Of a stretch of DNA of 64,000 nt, positions 21,452-32,799 are shown piece after piece. The number at the start of each line of letters is the position of its first letter. Positions within the stretch are counted from its first letter, which is position 1. Source of the stretch: Immersiella caudata (lineage: Eukaryota > Ascomycota > Sordariomycetes > Sordariales > Lasiosphaeriaceae); NCBI GenBank assembly GCA_030512335.1, contig JAULSU010000004.1, positions 1,922,001 through 1,986,000 on the forward strand, given 5' to 3'. Under the pieces are notes generated by a model that did not search any database, was not told where the DNA came from, and saw only the letters and a list, made by a program, of their open reading frames with translations. The position numbers and the translations under genes are program-made.

Positions 21452-22172
21452 GGAACAGACCCAAGACAGGAGCGGACTGGTCCAAGGGGGGCTGAGCTTT
21501 TGAAAACCTATCGCCATGGAGCAAGACTTCAGGACCTCCGTTTTATTCGCATCTGTGGCCTCCAAGATAGCCGTACTTCGGCTTCTAATATGCCTTGCTT
21601 ACATACCCGACGACCGTACTGGCGCTCCGAGTAAGCTCTGCTTGTTTCTCCAACAAGCCGTGTTCTCCTTCCCAATGTCTTCTACTTCCATTCCTAACAA
21701 GCCGTGCTTACACCATTGATAGCCGTATTTACACTTCTATAAGCCTTGCTTGCACCCCCCAAGAGGCCGTATTTTCATTCCCAATATGCCGTACTTTGCG
21801 TTTATCATAAGCCTTGCTGGGATTCCCAGAGGCATTGCTTCCATTCCCGAGACGCATGACTTGCATTCTCGGTACGCCTTACATTTTCTAAATGGAGTGA
21901 GTAAGGACGTCGTTCGACTGCAGCTTCACATTTAGTTCTCGCCCCGCCCGCTTGTTTGCAAGTACCACACTTGAAGGGGGGTGGGTAGGTGGGCCGAGTC
22001 ACAGGGTTTAGCGCCCACCTTCACTCCCCTTACTTTTTCTGCCCAGGCCCTTCTTACTCCCTTTTTTTTTTTTTTTTCGATCGATACCACCACTTCCTGA
22101 ACTCCCACTGCTCGAATCCTCCCACTGCTCGGCGTCAGTCCAACTGATTGACGACTTCCTCCCTACCTCGCC
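21452..22172. other. Intergenic region with a 22-bp-period array
   Basis: Dominated by the degenerate repeat array at 21568-21895. A T-run of 16 lies at 22063-22078, and the promoter of the amidase pseudogene follows. Confidence 0.55.
21568..21895 (+). repeat. Degenerate tandem array, 22-bp period, about 15 units
   Basis: The motif GCC(G/T)T(A/G)CTT, followed about 6 bases on by a CATTCCC-like segment, recurs with starts at 21570, 21592, 21613, 21635, 21657, (21679), 21701, 21722, 21743, 21766, 21788, 21811, 21832, 21854 and 21876. Spacing is 21-23 bp throughout although the units have diverged. It begins about 120 bp after the stop of the membrane protein gene. It could be an old minisatellite or a phased binding-site array. 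Confidence 0.75.
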
Positions 22173-24113
22173 ATGACACCCAAGTTTGACGTCCTGTCGA
22201 CAAGCGCGCTTGAACTACGCGACCGCCTCCAGAATGGCACTCTCATCAGCGTCGATGTCGTGTCGGAATACCTCGCTCAAATCAGGAAGCATACCAAGCT
22301 CAACCTCGTCATTTCCTTGCGAGAGCACGATCGGTTGCTTGCCGACGCCAATCAGAGGGACGAGGAGAGACAGGCCGGCAAAGTCCGTAGCCCATTCCAT
22401 GGCCTGTCGTTCCTCGCAAAAGACGCCTCCGCCGCGCCACGCCTCAGCCCCCAAATCACAATCGGATCATTTGCGCTCAAGGAGTCCAAACCACCTGCAA
22501 ACGCCGTGGCAATCGATGCTGTAAGTCCTTCTCTCTCCGTTCCCTTCATGGCTGCTATCCAACTACGGGTTCGACCGGTGTCTGGGGGCGGATTAGCCGG
22601 GCCGAGGTTTGCAGGGTTTGCTAACGTGTCGACAGCTCCTCGAAGCGGGCATGACCCTGGTTGGGAAGAGCAACGTCACGGAATTTTGTGGCTGCAAGTG
22701 CGTTCATCCCACCCCCTGCATCCGAAGGATAGGTGGCAACCTCTAACACATTGGGTTTTAGAGGGAATGTCGGATGGTCCGCCGTCGGCGGCTAGGCTTA
22801 ATCACCTTGGGTCAAAGGAGGTTTCAAGAGCGGCGACCCTCCTCGAGGTTCAACGGTGAGTTTCCGCCCTGTGTTCGATGCTGGGGCTGACAACTTTCTT
22901 CCCAAGCTCCGGGCGGCTCCTCCACCGGTTCCGCACACGCCGCGGCTGCCGGCTTCGTCCCCTTGCCTATCGGCACCGAAACATGCGGCTCGTTGATCAC
23001 GCCCGTGGGCCGCGCGGGAGTATACACGCTCAAGCTTACACCCGGGACCGCAAGTACCGAGGGAGTCGGCAAGATCACCGCCGAGTGGGACACCATCGGC
23101 GTCTCTGCCAAGTCGGTCGAGGAGATCGCCATCTTGAATGATTTGCTTCTGATGACAAAGGAACCGGAGGCTGTGGGGGTTCGACAGCCGCTGAAATCCT
23201 CGCTACGAAAGGATTTCGCGGGTCTTCGCATCGGGTTTTGTCGATCCCGACAAGTGGACAATCGAAGCCGATGCCAAGGAGGCAGACCCGAACTTCCCGG
23301 GTGAGATCAAGTCCCATTTGGAGTGGACGATGAAGTCGATCAAGGAAGCGGGTGGGCGGTGAGGTTGCCTATCCTGTCGAGCTTCCCGCATACGAGACAT
23401 TTTTCCATGAGGGCTAATCTCTTTTGAGCAGCATCGTCAGTATGTCTTTCTCACCCACTGCTGTCTGTTCGCCAATTTACTCTGCTAACAGCCTTCCAGA
23501 TACCGAGGTCAAGATTTGCGCCAACCAGTACATCGCCTCGTTAGAAAGCCCAGACGTAAAGAGCTTGGGGGGCATCGTCGAGTTCAACAAAGCAAACGCA
23601 CACATTGAACTGCCTCCTGAAAACCCCGGGCAAGATGGCTTGGTTGCCGCGGCGGAGAACACAGATAGAGGAAGACCTTCGGTTCCTGCGCAATCTCTAT
23701 TACACCAGGGTAGGCAAGGATGGTGTATAGAAGACGATCCACGACCACAACCTTGGACGCCATCGTCGCCCCTGTGGATAGTCCGGCGCAGTCTGTCTCG
23801 ACGGGAAGTAGTAAGTACATTTCATTCGGCAATACAGTGCGCGTGTCTTTTCTCCTTTTCTACCCTTTTGCTTCACAACGCTTACTAGGTTTGCCCCAGA
23901 GACGCCAGCGGCAACGGTTCCGTTGGGGTACGCCAAGATCAACTGGTCATCCCTTTGGAGCGCAGCTGCTCGCCCTGCAGAAAAACGAGGCCAACGAGGC
24001 CAAGCTCATTAAGTTCATGAGCGCTTAGGAAGCGAATTTTGTTTCCCGTACGACAAATGCCAGATCTCGAGTGGGCAGTTAAGGATGGAACCGAGTACGA
24101 GCCTGAGGAGTGA
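22173..24113 (+). pseudogene. Amidase-signature family gene, heavily disrupted
   Basis: Exon-like pieces follow a fungal amidase in order. 22173-22520 is the N-terminal part, with FHGLSFLAKD and ITIGSFALK. 22636-22697 reads LVGKSNVTEF. From 22762 comes GWSAVGG, then TAG (22793), Ala, TAA (22799), then SPWVKGGFKSGDPP. From 22907 comes the Gly/Ser-rich signature GGSSTGSAHAAAAGF and IGTETCGSLITP. Intact enzymes read GGQAQSP at the stops, so both are CAG to TAG and CAA to TAA changes. Further lesions: an extra T at 23236-23239, a phase change near 23357, an in-frame TAG near 23730 and another phase change near 23755. The tail ends RQMPDLEWAVKDGTEYEPEE at TGA 24111-24113. The intact enzyme would hydrolyse amides by a Ser-Ser-Lys triad. 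Confidence 0.85.
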
Positions 24114-25305
24114 TAATTGGGGTCAGACAGCTGCGGTAACGGCAGGGGATCAAGTTATGAGGCGATGGGGGCTTTCGGGTATTACGTTATTATGACAATT
24201 GTTATGTGTACGTTGTGTTAGCCTCTTTTTTTTTTTTTGTATGGAATCTCAAAAGATTTTGGTCAAACTCCCCTTTCCCCTTATTCCCTTTCCCCTTATT
24301 CCCTTTCCCCTTCTTCCCTTTCCCTTCGCGACTTACAGCGGGACGCCTCGTCGGCCTTGGTCTCGGATGCCCCCGGCCAGAATATTACGAATGTCGTCAA
24401 CAACAAACATCACTAATCGTCTACCTCCCTAGGTATCGGGCCATCACGCTGCGGCACCGTCTGCGATATCCCATCCATCAAAGGCTAGATCCTGCGCAGA
24501 GGACGTCAGTCTCCGAAAAAGCCGACGTACGTACCGGACACTTGGCATGAGGAGCATGTTTTGATCCAGGTTGCAATTCCGAGTGGGCAGTCCGGTTCTG
24601 GGCCGCCAGTGGAAGAAGTTTATCCAGTGGAACCAATTAACACTTCATTTCACAGGCAATATGCGCTGTTATTTTCAGCAGCGGTAGTCCCGCCTAAATG
24701 CGTCCCCAGCAGGTTCCGCAACAATTGGAGAAGCGGAGAACCCGGTCAAGGCGAGTTGGGCCGTACCAAAAGCCAGGTTCCAGCCATGGCGTGACGGAAA
24801 AAGAGATTGATTCATTCGCTGCTGAATCCCAAGGCCGCACGTCGCTTTGTTTTGTACGAAGAAGGCGTGGTGTTAATGAGGGAGGTATGCCTTGGCGCGT
24901 CTCGCTTCGGCATGCTCCGCTCACTCGTCCCGATTGGTACAAAGTAGCAGCCCTCCTCATATACGACCCGACGTCAGATCCTCTCAGCACCGACGGAGGA
25001 GTGCCCCTCCCAAATAAAAAAAAACTCAGCTTGCCCCCGAGAGGCACATCCGTGAACCGAACAACGCGACTAAGCGAAGGGGCCTCGACCACTAAGAGAT
25101 ATAAGCCCGCCAGGGGGCCGTCTCCGCTGATATCAAGGTAGCACCCGGGTCCTTGGCCTCGACAACACCGCATCTACCGTATCTGTGGTCTTCATTCTGC
25201 CGAGATCGTACCTTTTTGTTATAAGAGGGGAACGGAGATTTTTAGTTTGGACATGGTTTCGTTCCCACAACCCCATTGCTTAGACAGTTGACGGTTCCCG
25301 TCAAA
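24114..25305. other. Intergenic region
   Basis: Holds a short pyrimidine minisatellite (24271-24324, 15-bp unit) and the promoter of the next gene. Frames on both strands lack domains. Confidence 0.5.
24271..24324 (+). repeat. 15-bp pyrimidine-rich minisatellite
   Basis: Three full units CCCTTTCCCCTTATT (the last with ATT changed to CTT) and a partial fourth, head to tail. Confidence 0.85.
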
Positions 25306-27322
25306 ATGTGGAAATCAGTCGGTCTTATCGCCGCGGCCAGTCTCCCTCTGACGTGGGCAAAGTTCAACTGTCCACTTTACGGTCCGATTTGGCCAAGACC
25401 ACAGAACCTTCTCCAGGACCCAGGGATATGGTACGCAGCATCGATTCTCAATGACATATTTCCCCAATACATCGATAATGCCAACAACACGGGATCCGAG
25501 TGGTTCTCCTATTCCGTCGAGGTGTTCACGGGAAGCGAGGACCTGCCGCTTTGGTCGCACTACTGGACGGCACCGAGTTTGGCTACTTCCAACAATACCG
25601 GAGTCAAGAAAATCACGGGGGATACCGTCTATCGAATCGGCAGCATCAGCAAGATCTATACCGTCTTGACATTTCTTGCCTCGGTCGGTGACGGCATCTG
25701 GAACGACCCGATCACCAAGTACCTCCCCGAGATTGCCGAGTTTGCAAAGGAACCGATAGAGTCAAACATCTACGGTACGGACTGGGAGTCCATCACGGTG
25801 GGGTCTCTAGCGAGCCAGACATCTGGATTGATGCGAGATTGTGAGACTTCCTCCCCCCCCCCTTGATTTCCGGCACTGACTTGGCAGATTCCATCCTCGG
25901 AGAGCTTTCCTATCAGATGCCGCTCGACGACCTATACAAAATTGGCTTTCCACCTGTCCCAGCACGGGAATACCCTCCATGTGGCCACTATCCAGCATGC
26001 AATCGAACGCAACTCCTCGAGGGAATGAATCAGCTCCCTCCATCATTCGCGCCCTTTACAACGCCGACGTACTCCGACCTGGGCTTCACCCTGCTCTCGC
26101 ACATTGCTGAGCGAATCACGGGCAGAGACTTCAAGGAGCTGATGCAAGAGAAAGTCCTCGGGCCTTTGAACCTCAAACACACATTTATGGCCAAACCGGA
26201 CGACTCTTTCGGCGTCATCCCTGGAAACCGGAACCGATCGACCTGGGACGGGGATCTGGGGGAGGAGTGGCCGTAAGTGCTTACTTTCAGATCTTTCTCA
26301 AGAATCTGTGGAGCTGAACTGACTGCGACTGAAGCACGGGCAATATGTATACCTCCTCAACCGACATGTCAAGCCTTGGCCGGGCTATCCTGCGGTCGAC
26401 TCTGCTCAAACCCGCCATGACAAGACGCTGGATGAAGCCCGTCTCCTTCTCCGCCGACCCCAAAGCCATGGTCGGAATCCCATGGGGCGTACGACGAATC
26501 GAACTCACCGAAGGTATCCCCCACTTTTTCCTGCCCCTTTTCGTTGCCCCTGACTGACACCGCCAAAACTCAGAGCAACCATACCAATTCATCCACACCT
26601 ACAACAAAGCCGGCTCCATCGGCGCCTACTACACCCTCCTCGCCATCCTCCCCGAGCTCGACATCGGCTATTCCATCCTCGTCGCCGGCACCCCACCGGG
26701 TTCTCTGACAATGGACATCGCCGAAGCCCTCACCTCCGTCTACATCCCCACCCTAACCTACGTCGCCAAAACCCAAGCCAACGCGACCTATTCCGGAACC
26801 TACACCTACACCGGCCCGCTGACCACCGCCTCCAACACCACCGCCACTTACAACTCCACCACCGGCCATCTTCGCCGTCGCCAATCCCCCTTCAACAACA
26901 CCACCGCCCCCCGCCTCAACTCCACACTCACCGTCATCCTCGACGACAAACCCGGCATGGGCGTGCACAACTGGTTCTCCAACGGCACCGACATGTCCTA
27001 CATCGCCACCGCCATCAACTCCAACCTCTCATCTGACTTCTTCCAGCACATGAAACCCTCGGTGCGTCTCTACCCTACAGGGTTAGAAGATAAACTTCCC
27101 AACGGCGGGAAAAAGGTGGCGTTCAAAGCAGTTTTTGAGGATTTGAGCCTGCCAGAGAAGAACAAGACGTATGTTAGCGACTGTGCGACGTGGGTGGGAG
27201 TTACGGCGGCGGTGTACGGGAAGAGGCCGTTGGACTTGTTTGTGTTTGAGATGGATGGGAATGGGAAGGTGGTGGGGGTGGAAAATGCGGCGTTGAGGTT
27301 GCCGATGGAGAAGGTGAAATAG
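25306..27322 (+). CDS. Secreted beta-lactamase-like serine hydrolase
   Basis: Four exons, 25306-25840, 25888-26272, 26335-26513 and 26574-27322, give 615 residues with every junction in phase. A signal peptide (LIAAASLPLTWA) starts the protein. The catalytic domain is of the class C beta-lactamase/penicillin-binding type: the SxxK motif is in YRIGSISKIYT (nucleophile Ser and Lys), the second motif is PTYSDLGF where the usual YxN is YSD, and the third is in the YNKAGSIGAYY region. A Ser/Thr/Asn-rich C-terminal domain with many glycosylation sequons follows. Fungal relatives (ARB_00930-type) are extracellular; some relatives such as LovD act as acyltransferases in secondary metabolism. Substrate unknown. 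Asp in place of Asn in motif two is usual in parts of the family. Confidence 0.85.
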
Positions 27323-29186
27323 GGAGGGGGATGTACGATGATGGGGGACAAGGTGTATGATGATGGGGGATACATTATGATATTTGGTTATGCAATAGTT
27401 GTAAGAGCCGGACAGCTTGCAGTAACGGCGGGGAGACATGTGTGGGGAAAATGCATTCTAGTATTTGGGTTAATGCGACAAATGTTTCAAGCGAAGCACC
27501 CTCGGCCGGTAATCAACGCGGTGATTGATGGGCCGCCAGATACTACATTCCAAGGTTAGCCTTTGCGCATCGACAAACTTGCGGTCATCATTGGGCGGCA
27601 GGCACGACAGACTTGACGATGCGAACCCGACCCTTTCAGTAAGGCGCCAGCTCGGTCGCCCAGCTCGCGCTTGACGTGAACCTTGGCACTGGCAGGCGTG
27701 CAATCTTCCAACAAATCTTACCGTCAGTGAAGAGCGCCAAGGCATCGTCCTGCTACATCACACGCATCACCTACCGATATGCGCTGTGCTGACAGGAAAG
27801 AGGTAATATGCCCTCCTTGTTGATATCCACCTGCTGCAGCCCTTCCGTCTTTGATATGGAACGTTGCAATGGATCTGGTGCCGTCGGCTTTGACACCCGC
27901 AGAATCACCTACTCGGTGGAGGTTACTTGACCGCCAGTTATAGAGGTGGATATGCGTAACGCCCGTGATCTGCTTTCCGGACGATGTTCTCGACCTCAGG
28001 AAAATACTCACCATCTACGGCATCAACGTCGAGACCTCTAAAGAAACGAAGGACAATTATCGATTTGGAGACATACATGATACCTAGCTATATACCCACG
28101 AGATGATGGAAAGAGATGTGCGAAAGTGAGCCGAAGCGAAGGCGTGGACGTTTGTGGGGTCTACACTCCACCTAAACCCCCCCACCCAACTCCGCCTCTT
28201 CGTCAAGACGGGAAGCGGACTCGAACCTCTCCAGACTCATCCATCACCAGACCACCTAGCATTGCCGGATGGTGGGAGGGGAACGCTAGTCTCCCGCGTA
28301 ATGAACTGGGAAAGAAGTTCACCAAAAAACGCATCATACAGCTGTAAGATTCTGAGCGTTGGTCGCTCGGTTCTCTCACACCTACACTTACACAAGTCAC
28401 GATACCCTAAAGAAGGGAACGATCATGGTTTCATTCTGGAAGTCTCAAATGATACCTAGCTACTGCCTACATAAATTGGGGAAAGCAAGGGAAACCCAAG
28501 GTAGGTAGCCATTGAAGATGACGCTCTCAGGATCCGACCAAGGACAGCCTGTCTGCCCGGGGGACAAATCGAAGGCCTTGAGCGGTTTCTCCGATTGCCT
28601 CTGTCCTTATTTTTTTCGGTTCCTATCTTTTCTGGGGTGTTGGTCAGATACGTCGCAAGTTGATTGCCAAGTTGAAGCCAGCAACGTCGTAAGATAATTA
28701 TGGTATGCTGACGGAAGAATAAAATAATAATTAGCCACAACACACCCCAGTTAGGCTTCAGCTGCCGCTCATTGACAATGCTAATTAATGTACGGTACTT
28801 CGCAGACCATCCTGATCGTGCTGTGAATGCTCTACTGGGCCTTTTGGAGGAGAACCCCAGCTGGAGGATTGAGAGCATCCGACGAGGGGAACCGCTAGGG
28901 AGAAGAGTAATAGCACCACCTCAACAGCCCATTGTTGTACCTAAAGTGACCTTAGGGGCGAACTCTCTTGGCTCTCGTGAGGAAAGCATGATTTTGGTCC
29001 CCACAGTTGTTTCTCCTGAGGGAAGGAGCAATTTTGATGTAGGTCCAAACCCTAACCGGCAGCCATTGGAGGTTGCCTAAAGTTTAAAATTTTACCCGCA
29101 TTTATTCGCAACCAGACTTCTCTTTCTTTCTTTCTCCCTTCCTTCACGAAACACCGAAAACTTCTCCCGACTTCTCAGCTCTCACC
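27323..29186. other. Intergenic region with weak coding-like debris
   Basis: On the minus strand, about 27640-28077, there is coding-like text: an ATG at about 28077 followed by SKSIIVLRFFRGLDVDAVDG, a GTGAGT donor, then ITGVTHIHLYNWRSS and a HIKDGRAAAGGYQQGGH run. It soon meets stops and no family is recognised. The rest (28100-29186) has low-complexity and AT-rich pieces and the promoter of the gene at 29187. Confidence 0.35.
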
Positions 29187-30435
29187 ATGGAGTCTCGCAG
29201 AGGACTCAACGCCACAGACGAGACAGCTTACTCTGTCGGGTCAGAGACCAGACAGCATGCAGATCTTGCATGGCGGTACCTTCAGGCTACTGATCTTGCG
29301 TCGCTCCCCCCTACAACCGTCATCAAGCGGTCACTCACCGTGAGATCCGTCATCTCAGCCTCATCTTCGTTCGCCCTGAGATCTCAGAGAGCGATTGGTC
29401 GCCCAGATCTTCAGGTGATTATCGAAATCGGAAAAGGTTTACAAGGCGTCGTATTCGAACAGGTACAGATGACCATTGCATCCCTCAGAAACGAAGTACT
29501 AACAATTTTCTCTGCTCAAGGTTGGAAAGTCATTGGCCATGAAGAAGGAGTATGGCAATAACGCAACTTTACGAACAAATCTTCTTCACGAAGCGTCTCT
29601 TCATCGATTAGTCTACAATGCATTTGCCAAGTATGATGTCATTATCGGGAGCGAGGTAAAGGTCCCTCAGCTCACCCGCATCATTCCCGATACCGACACA
29701 TTCTGGAACGAGAACCTCAGCAAGTTCCCCACCGAATATCGTCAACCAGGTACCATGGTACAGATGGAGCGTATCTTGCCGCTTCCCAAGATTATTAGGC
29801 GCTCCTTGATTTCCCAGTTTTACCCTAATAATGGGGTACCCCTCGATACTGATTCGGTTAACGAAATCCTGAACAAAACCGCGAACAAGCATTGCCTCGC
29901 GCGAACATATCTCGGAAGAAAGACCGGGCCAATCTCTTCCAGTGGAGGATTTTCTCTCAGGAACATCCCTCTTTACCTGGATGCAATGCTTACGCTGGAG
30001 TTGGATGTGAAAGGACTTGCGACTGCCATGGGTGAAGCCTTTGCTATCATGCACTGGGGAGCAGGTGTGAATGGAGATGATGTGGAGTTTGTCCTGGGGA
30101 CATCAGCGCTGAAAGATGAGAGCCAGGGAGGAGCACTTGACTTCCAGCACCGAGCTGTTGGGTTTTATCTCCTTGACTTCGGCCAGTGTGACGCGGTGGA
30201 CTTGGAGGATGAGAAGGACGATGTCTACCAAGCATTCAAAGGGGCAATGGTCACGGGCGACAACCAGCTTTTCATCCCGCACTTCCAGAGAAGCCGGGAT
30301 GTTTTTGAGTCTTTCAGGGACGGGTATATTGCCGCTGCTGAGGTGATCATGGATGAGAAGAGAATCAACAACAAGTTTGATGCCGTGGAGTTCATGCGAG
30401 AGTATGAGGAGTATGCGGAGGACTTTCTCTATTAG
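29187..30435 (+). CDS. DUF3669 family protein with kinase-like motifs
   Basis: Exons 29187-29462 and 29521-30435 (58-nt intron, GTACAG to CTCAAG, phase 0) give 396 residues. The family is fungal and annotated only as DUF3669 (zinc finger protein-like). A protein-kinase/aminoglycoside-phosphotransferase pattern can be seen: a glycine-rich loop IGKGLQGVVFEQ (81-92), a downstream Lys in SLAMKKEYG (~100), an MHWGAGVNGDD catalytic-loop-like segment (269-279) and a DFG in FYLLDFGQCD (311-313). The intron falls right after the glycine loop. I infer a nucleotide-binding, possibly phosphotransferase, role; the partner is unknown. No signal peptide or membrane segment. Confidence 0.8.
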
Positions 30436-30596
30436 ATAGAGAATTCTTGTTTGCTTGTACTTCGTACGTTAGCATACGGCATCCACGATTTGTTGAGTAC
30501 TTAGACAACAAGTCCCATGCATAATCAATGCATTGAGCTTCTTTACCAAAGTGCGACGCTGAAAGTCATGAATGCGACGAGACACATTGTAGCAAC

Positions 30597-30818
30597 CTAA
30601 GATTCCATGGCGGCCGCGGCTGTCGCAGTGATACCAGTTCTCCAGGCTGTTGCCGGGACTCGAATGGCGAACTGAAAATCATCATCGAATTCTAGGATGT
30701 GCAAAGGATTATACGACCCTGTTACACAGTGAGCGGTCCGCAAGACGTCAGTCCTGACCTGGGCTGCAAGCGTGACGAGCGAGCTTTCCGGGATGTCCAA
30801 GAGTGGTCCGAAGTGCAA
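30597..30818 (-). pseudogene. N-terminal fragment of an APH-family phosphotransferase
   Basis: The minus strand reads LDIPESSLVTLAAQ, then GSYNPLHILEFDDDFQFAIR, VPATAW and TAAAAMES, ending in TAG at 30597-30599. Fungal aminoglycoside-phosphotransferase-like proteins have SYN..ILEFDDG....RVPATGW..R.T.TAA.AMESQVATMR at this place. After the TAG the text goes on as VATM, so the stop replaces a Gln codon (CAG to TAG). No downstream kinase lobe is found, so only about 75 residues of a usual 400 remain. Confidence 0.6.
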
Positions 30819-31364
30819 TCCGAGGAATTAGGTGTCCCCTTCCTGCTCACTCTTTGACATATGATGGAAGAAGTGGTGTGGTGTCTGCAGATGTCGGCTC
30901 GATTGGATGGCTGACGAAAGTGAAACGAGCACTGATGGCAATGATCGACGTTGGCTTTTGATTACGTACTATGACTGGTCATCTTTTCAGTTCCTTGTGT
31001 CATTTCCGCAGAAGTCAGCTTCTTGTAAGGCACTCAAACAATGTTTGCTTTTAAATGCACTCCTGCAACGGATCTTTGGGGTGCCCCATCTCCGTGAGTT
31101 AAAGTTACCTATGGCCGAGGCCTACCCTACCTATTTAAACACCCACAACCATCCCTCAACCTACCTTTTTTTCCATCCAAACCACATCAAAATAGAAGCC
31201 AAAAACACGAGAGAATAGCGATTGCAACAGGCCCTGGATTCGATATCTAAGGGCTAGCCAATCAAGTCCGCCGGCTGAGTCAAATATCCCTGAACAGACC
31301 CCCCGTGACCGGCTCCAAGACACCATATCGATCCGCGAGGCCAAGGTACACACACACACAGTTA

Positions 31365-31592
31365 CTATTTCTGACCCAAGAGGACTTTCTCAAGAAGTAG
31401 GTTCTTCGCGAACGTTGTGGTAGGGCCCCAGCCAACCGGCAACTGCATAATATCGCACACCGCATCTTGCGTGAGGGGGCCCCTCGTGGTGTTCAACCAC
31501 CTGGTGCGAAATATTTCAAAGTTTTCAAATTGTACGAAGTGGTCTTGGGATAAATCGTTTTGTATCTCATAGATTGTTGGTTCTAGGTGTTT
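31365..31592 (-). CDS. Possible small gene or exon
   Basis: An uninterrupted minus-strand run of 75 codons (YEIQNDLSQDHFVQFENFEI, then RTRWLNTTRGPLTQDAV and LPVGWGPTTTFAKNLLLEK) ends at TAG 31365-31367. It follows an acceptor-like ATAACCAG, and a TATAAAAAG lies about 135 bp upstream. The amino-acid make-up looks like protein, but there is no ATG in this frame, so a first exon is required. No family recognised. Confidence 0.3.
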   Translation of the reverse strand, partial: KHLEPTIYEIQNDLSQDHFVQFENFEIFRTRWLNTTRGPLTQDAVCDIMQLPVGWGPTTTFAKNLLLEKVLLGQK

Positions 31593-32799
31593 CTGGTTAT
31601 GTGAGCAGGATAAGAAGTGGGAGATTGGTCAACAGCTGATCGAAGTGGTGTAAGAGGTAGGATCTTAAACGGTAGTCGCATTGAAGGATGATGAATCCGA
31701 ATCCTGATGCGGGGAGGAGTGACCTCTTTTTATACATAAGGATCCGGCTATCTACTATCTAAGTCTAAGATAACATTTAGTTACGGATGGAGATATCGGT
31801 TACTAATTTTATAGGCTTTCATTGCGTATATATATCCACATCAGTGGATTATGCGAACCACAAGCTTTTTATGTGCAGGATTCGTGCCGATTGCTTGGCC
31901 CGAATCCAATCTACAAACCGGTTCCGATGTACAGACCGTATGCCATTACGTGACCCCCTAAAGATCTAAGATAAATTATTAGTATTAGGGGACTGGAATG
32001 CTAGGAAGGCAACTTAATAAACTACAGATTTATTATACTTTGTATTTTTCCTTAGTATAATTCAAAATATCTCGTAGGATGAGATTATTGATAATATCCG
32101 TGCTATTGTTATTTATCACTCTTCTCCTTAGTAGATTACCTTCTCTATACCATCCTTTTCTTACCCATTTTCGGGGTCAGCTACTATGGATTGAAGTGGG
32201 AGGGCCACATTTAGCAGCCGAATGGGTAGAGACGAAGTAATCCGCTTAGCGAATACCTTAGCTTAAGAGGTGAGATCTTAAGGTTTACCACTTTAGTAAA
32301 TGAGAAAATGGAATAGAGAATGAATTTCCGACAGAAACTAGGTTTTCTGGCACTCTGGAGGGACGGAAAGAAAAGCAAAGGGGGGGGGGGTTGGGTAATC
32401 CCAGTTTTGGGACACAGATGGCCCAAATCTGATCCCTCGCGAAAAGCTGCCATTTGGTGCCAACTTCTCTAAGCTAAATTTCGCGGCTTCCCTGATCATA
32501 TCCTGAGTAGCGCCTGATCAGAGTCTGAGTACGGTGGCGAGGGGTGGTGTGAGTGACTGGAGACTTGTAAGGGCAACTTTAGGGTAAAACAACACGGCAT
32601 GCTCAACTAAGTGTGTTTCCCAGTGTTGAGCTCAGATCAGGTTTGGCCTGGCGCCATCTTTGTCGCCTTTCCAGGTTTGTTAGCTACCCGATGGCAGCCT
32701 CAATTCCAAACCCTTGGGCTAGAAATAATAGCCAAATCACCCAGGATAGTAGCAATTGCTAGTGGTCAACCCATCAAAGCTCCACGTTCTAAGGGTATT

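Larger units (their letters stand above)
30436..32799. other. AT-rich gene-poor stretch
   Basis: Holds the APH fragment (30597-30818), a 75-codon coding-like run on the minus strand (31365-31592) with a TATA-like site upstream (31726-31734), and a strongly AT-rich block at about 31730-32200 without open frames. The AT-rich block looks like a repeat relic degraded by C-to-T mutation. A run of ten G lies near 32381-32390. Confidence 0.5.

Noticed and set aside
28160..28290. Possible tRNA on the minus strand (GACTCGAACC on the plus strand looks like a T-loop complement).
   Set aside because: No matching acceptor stem or D-arm at the right distance; the T-stem has a mismatch.
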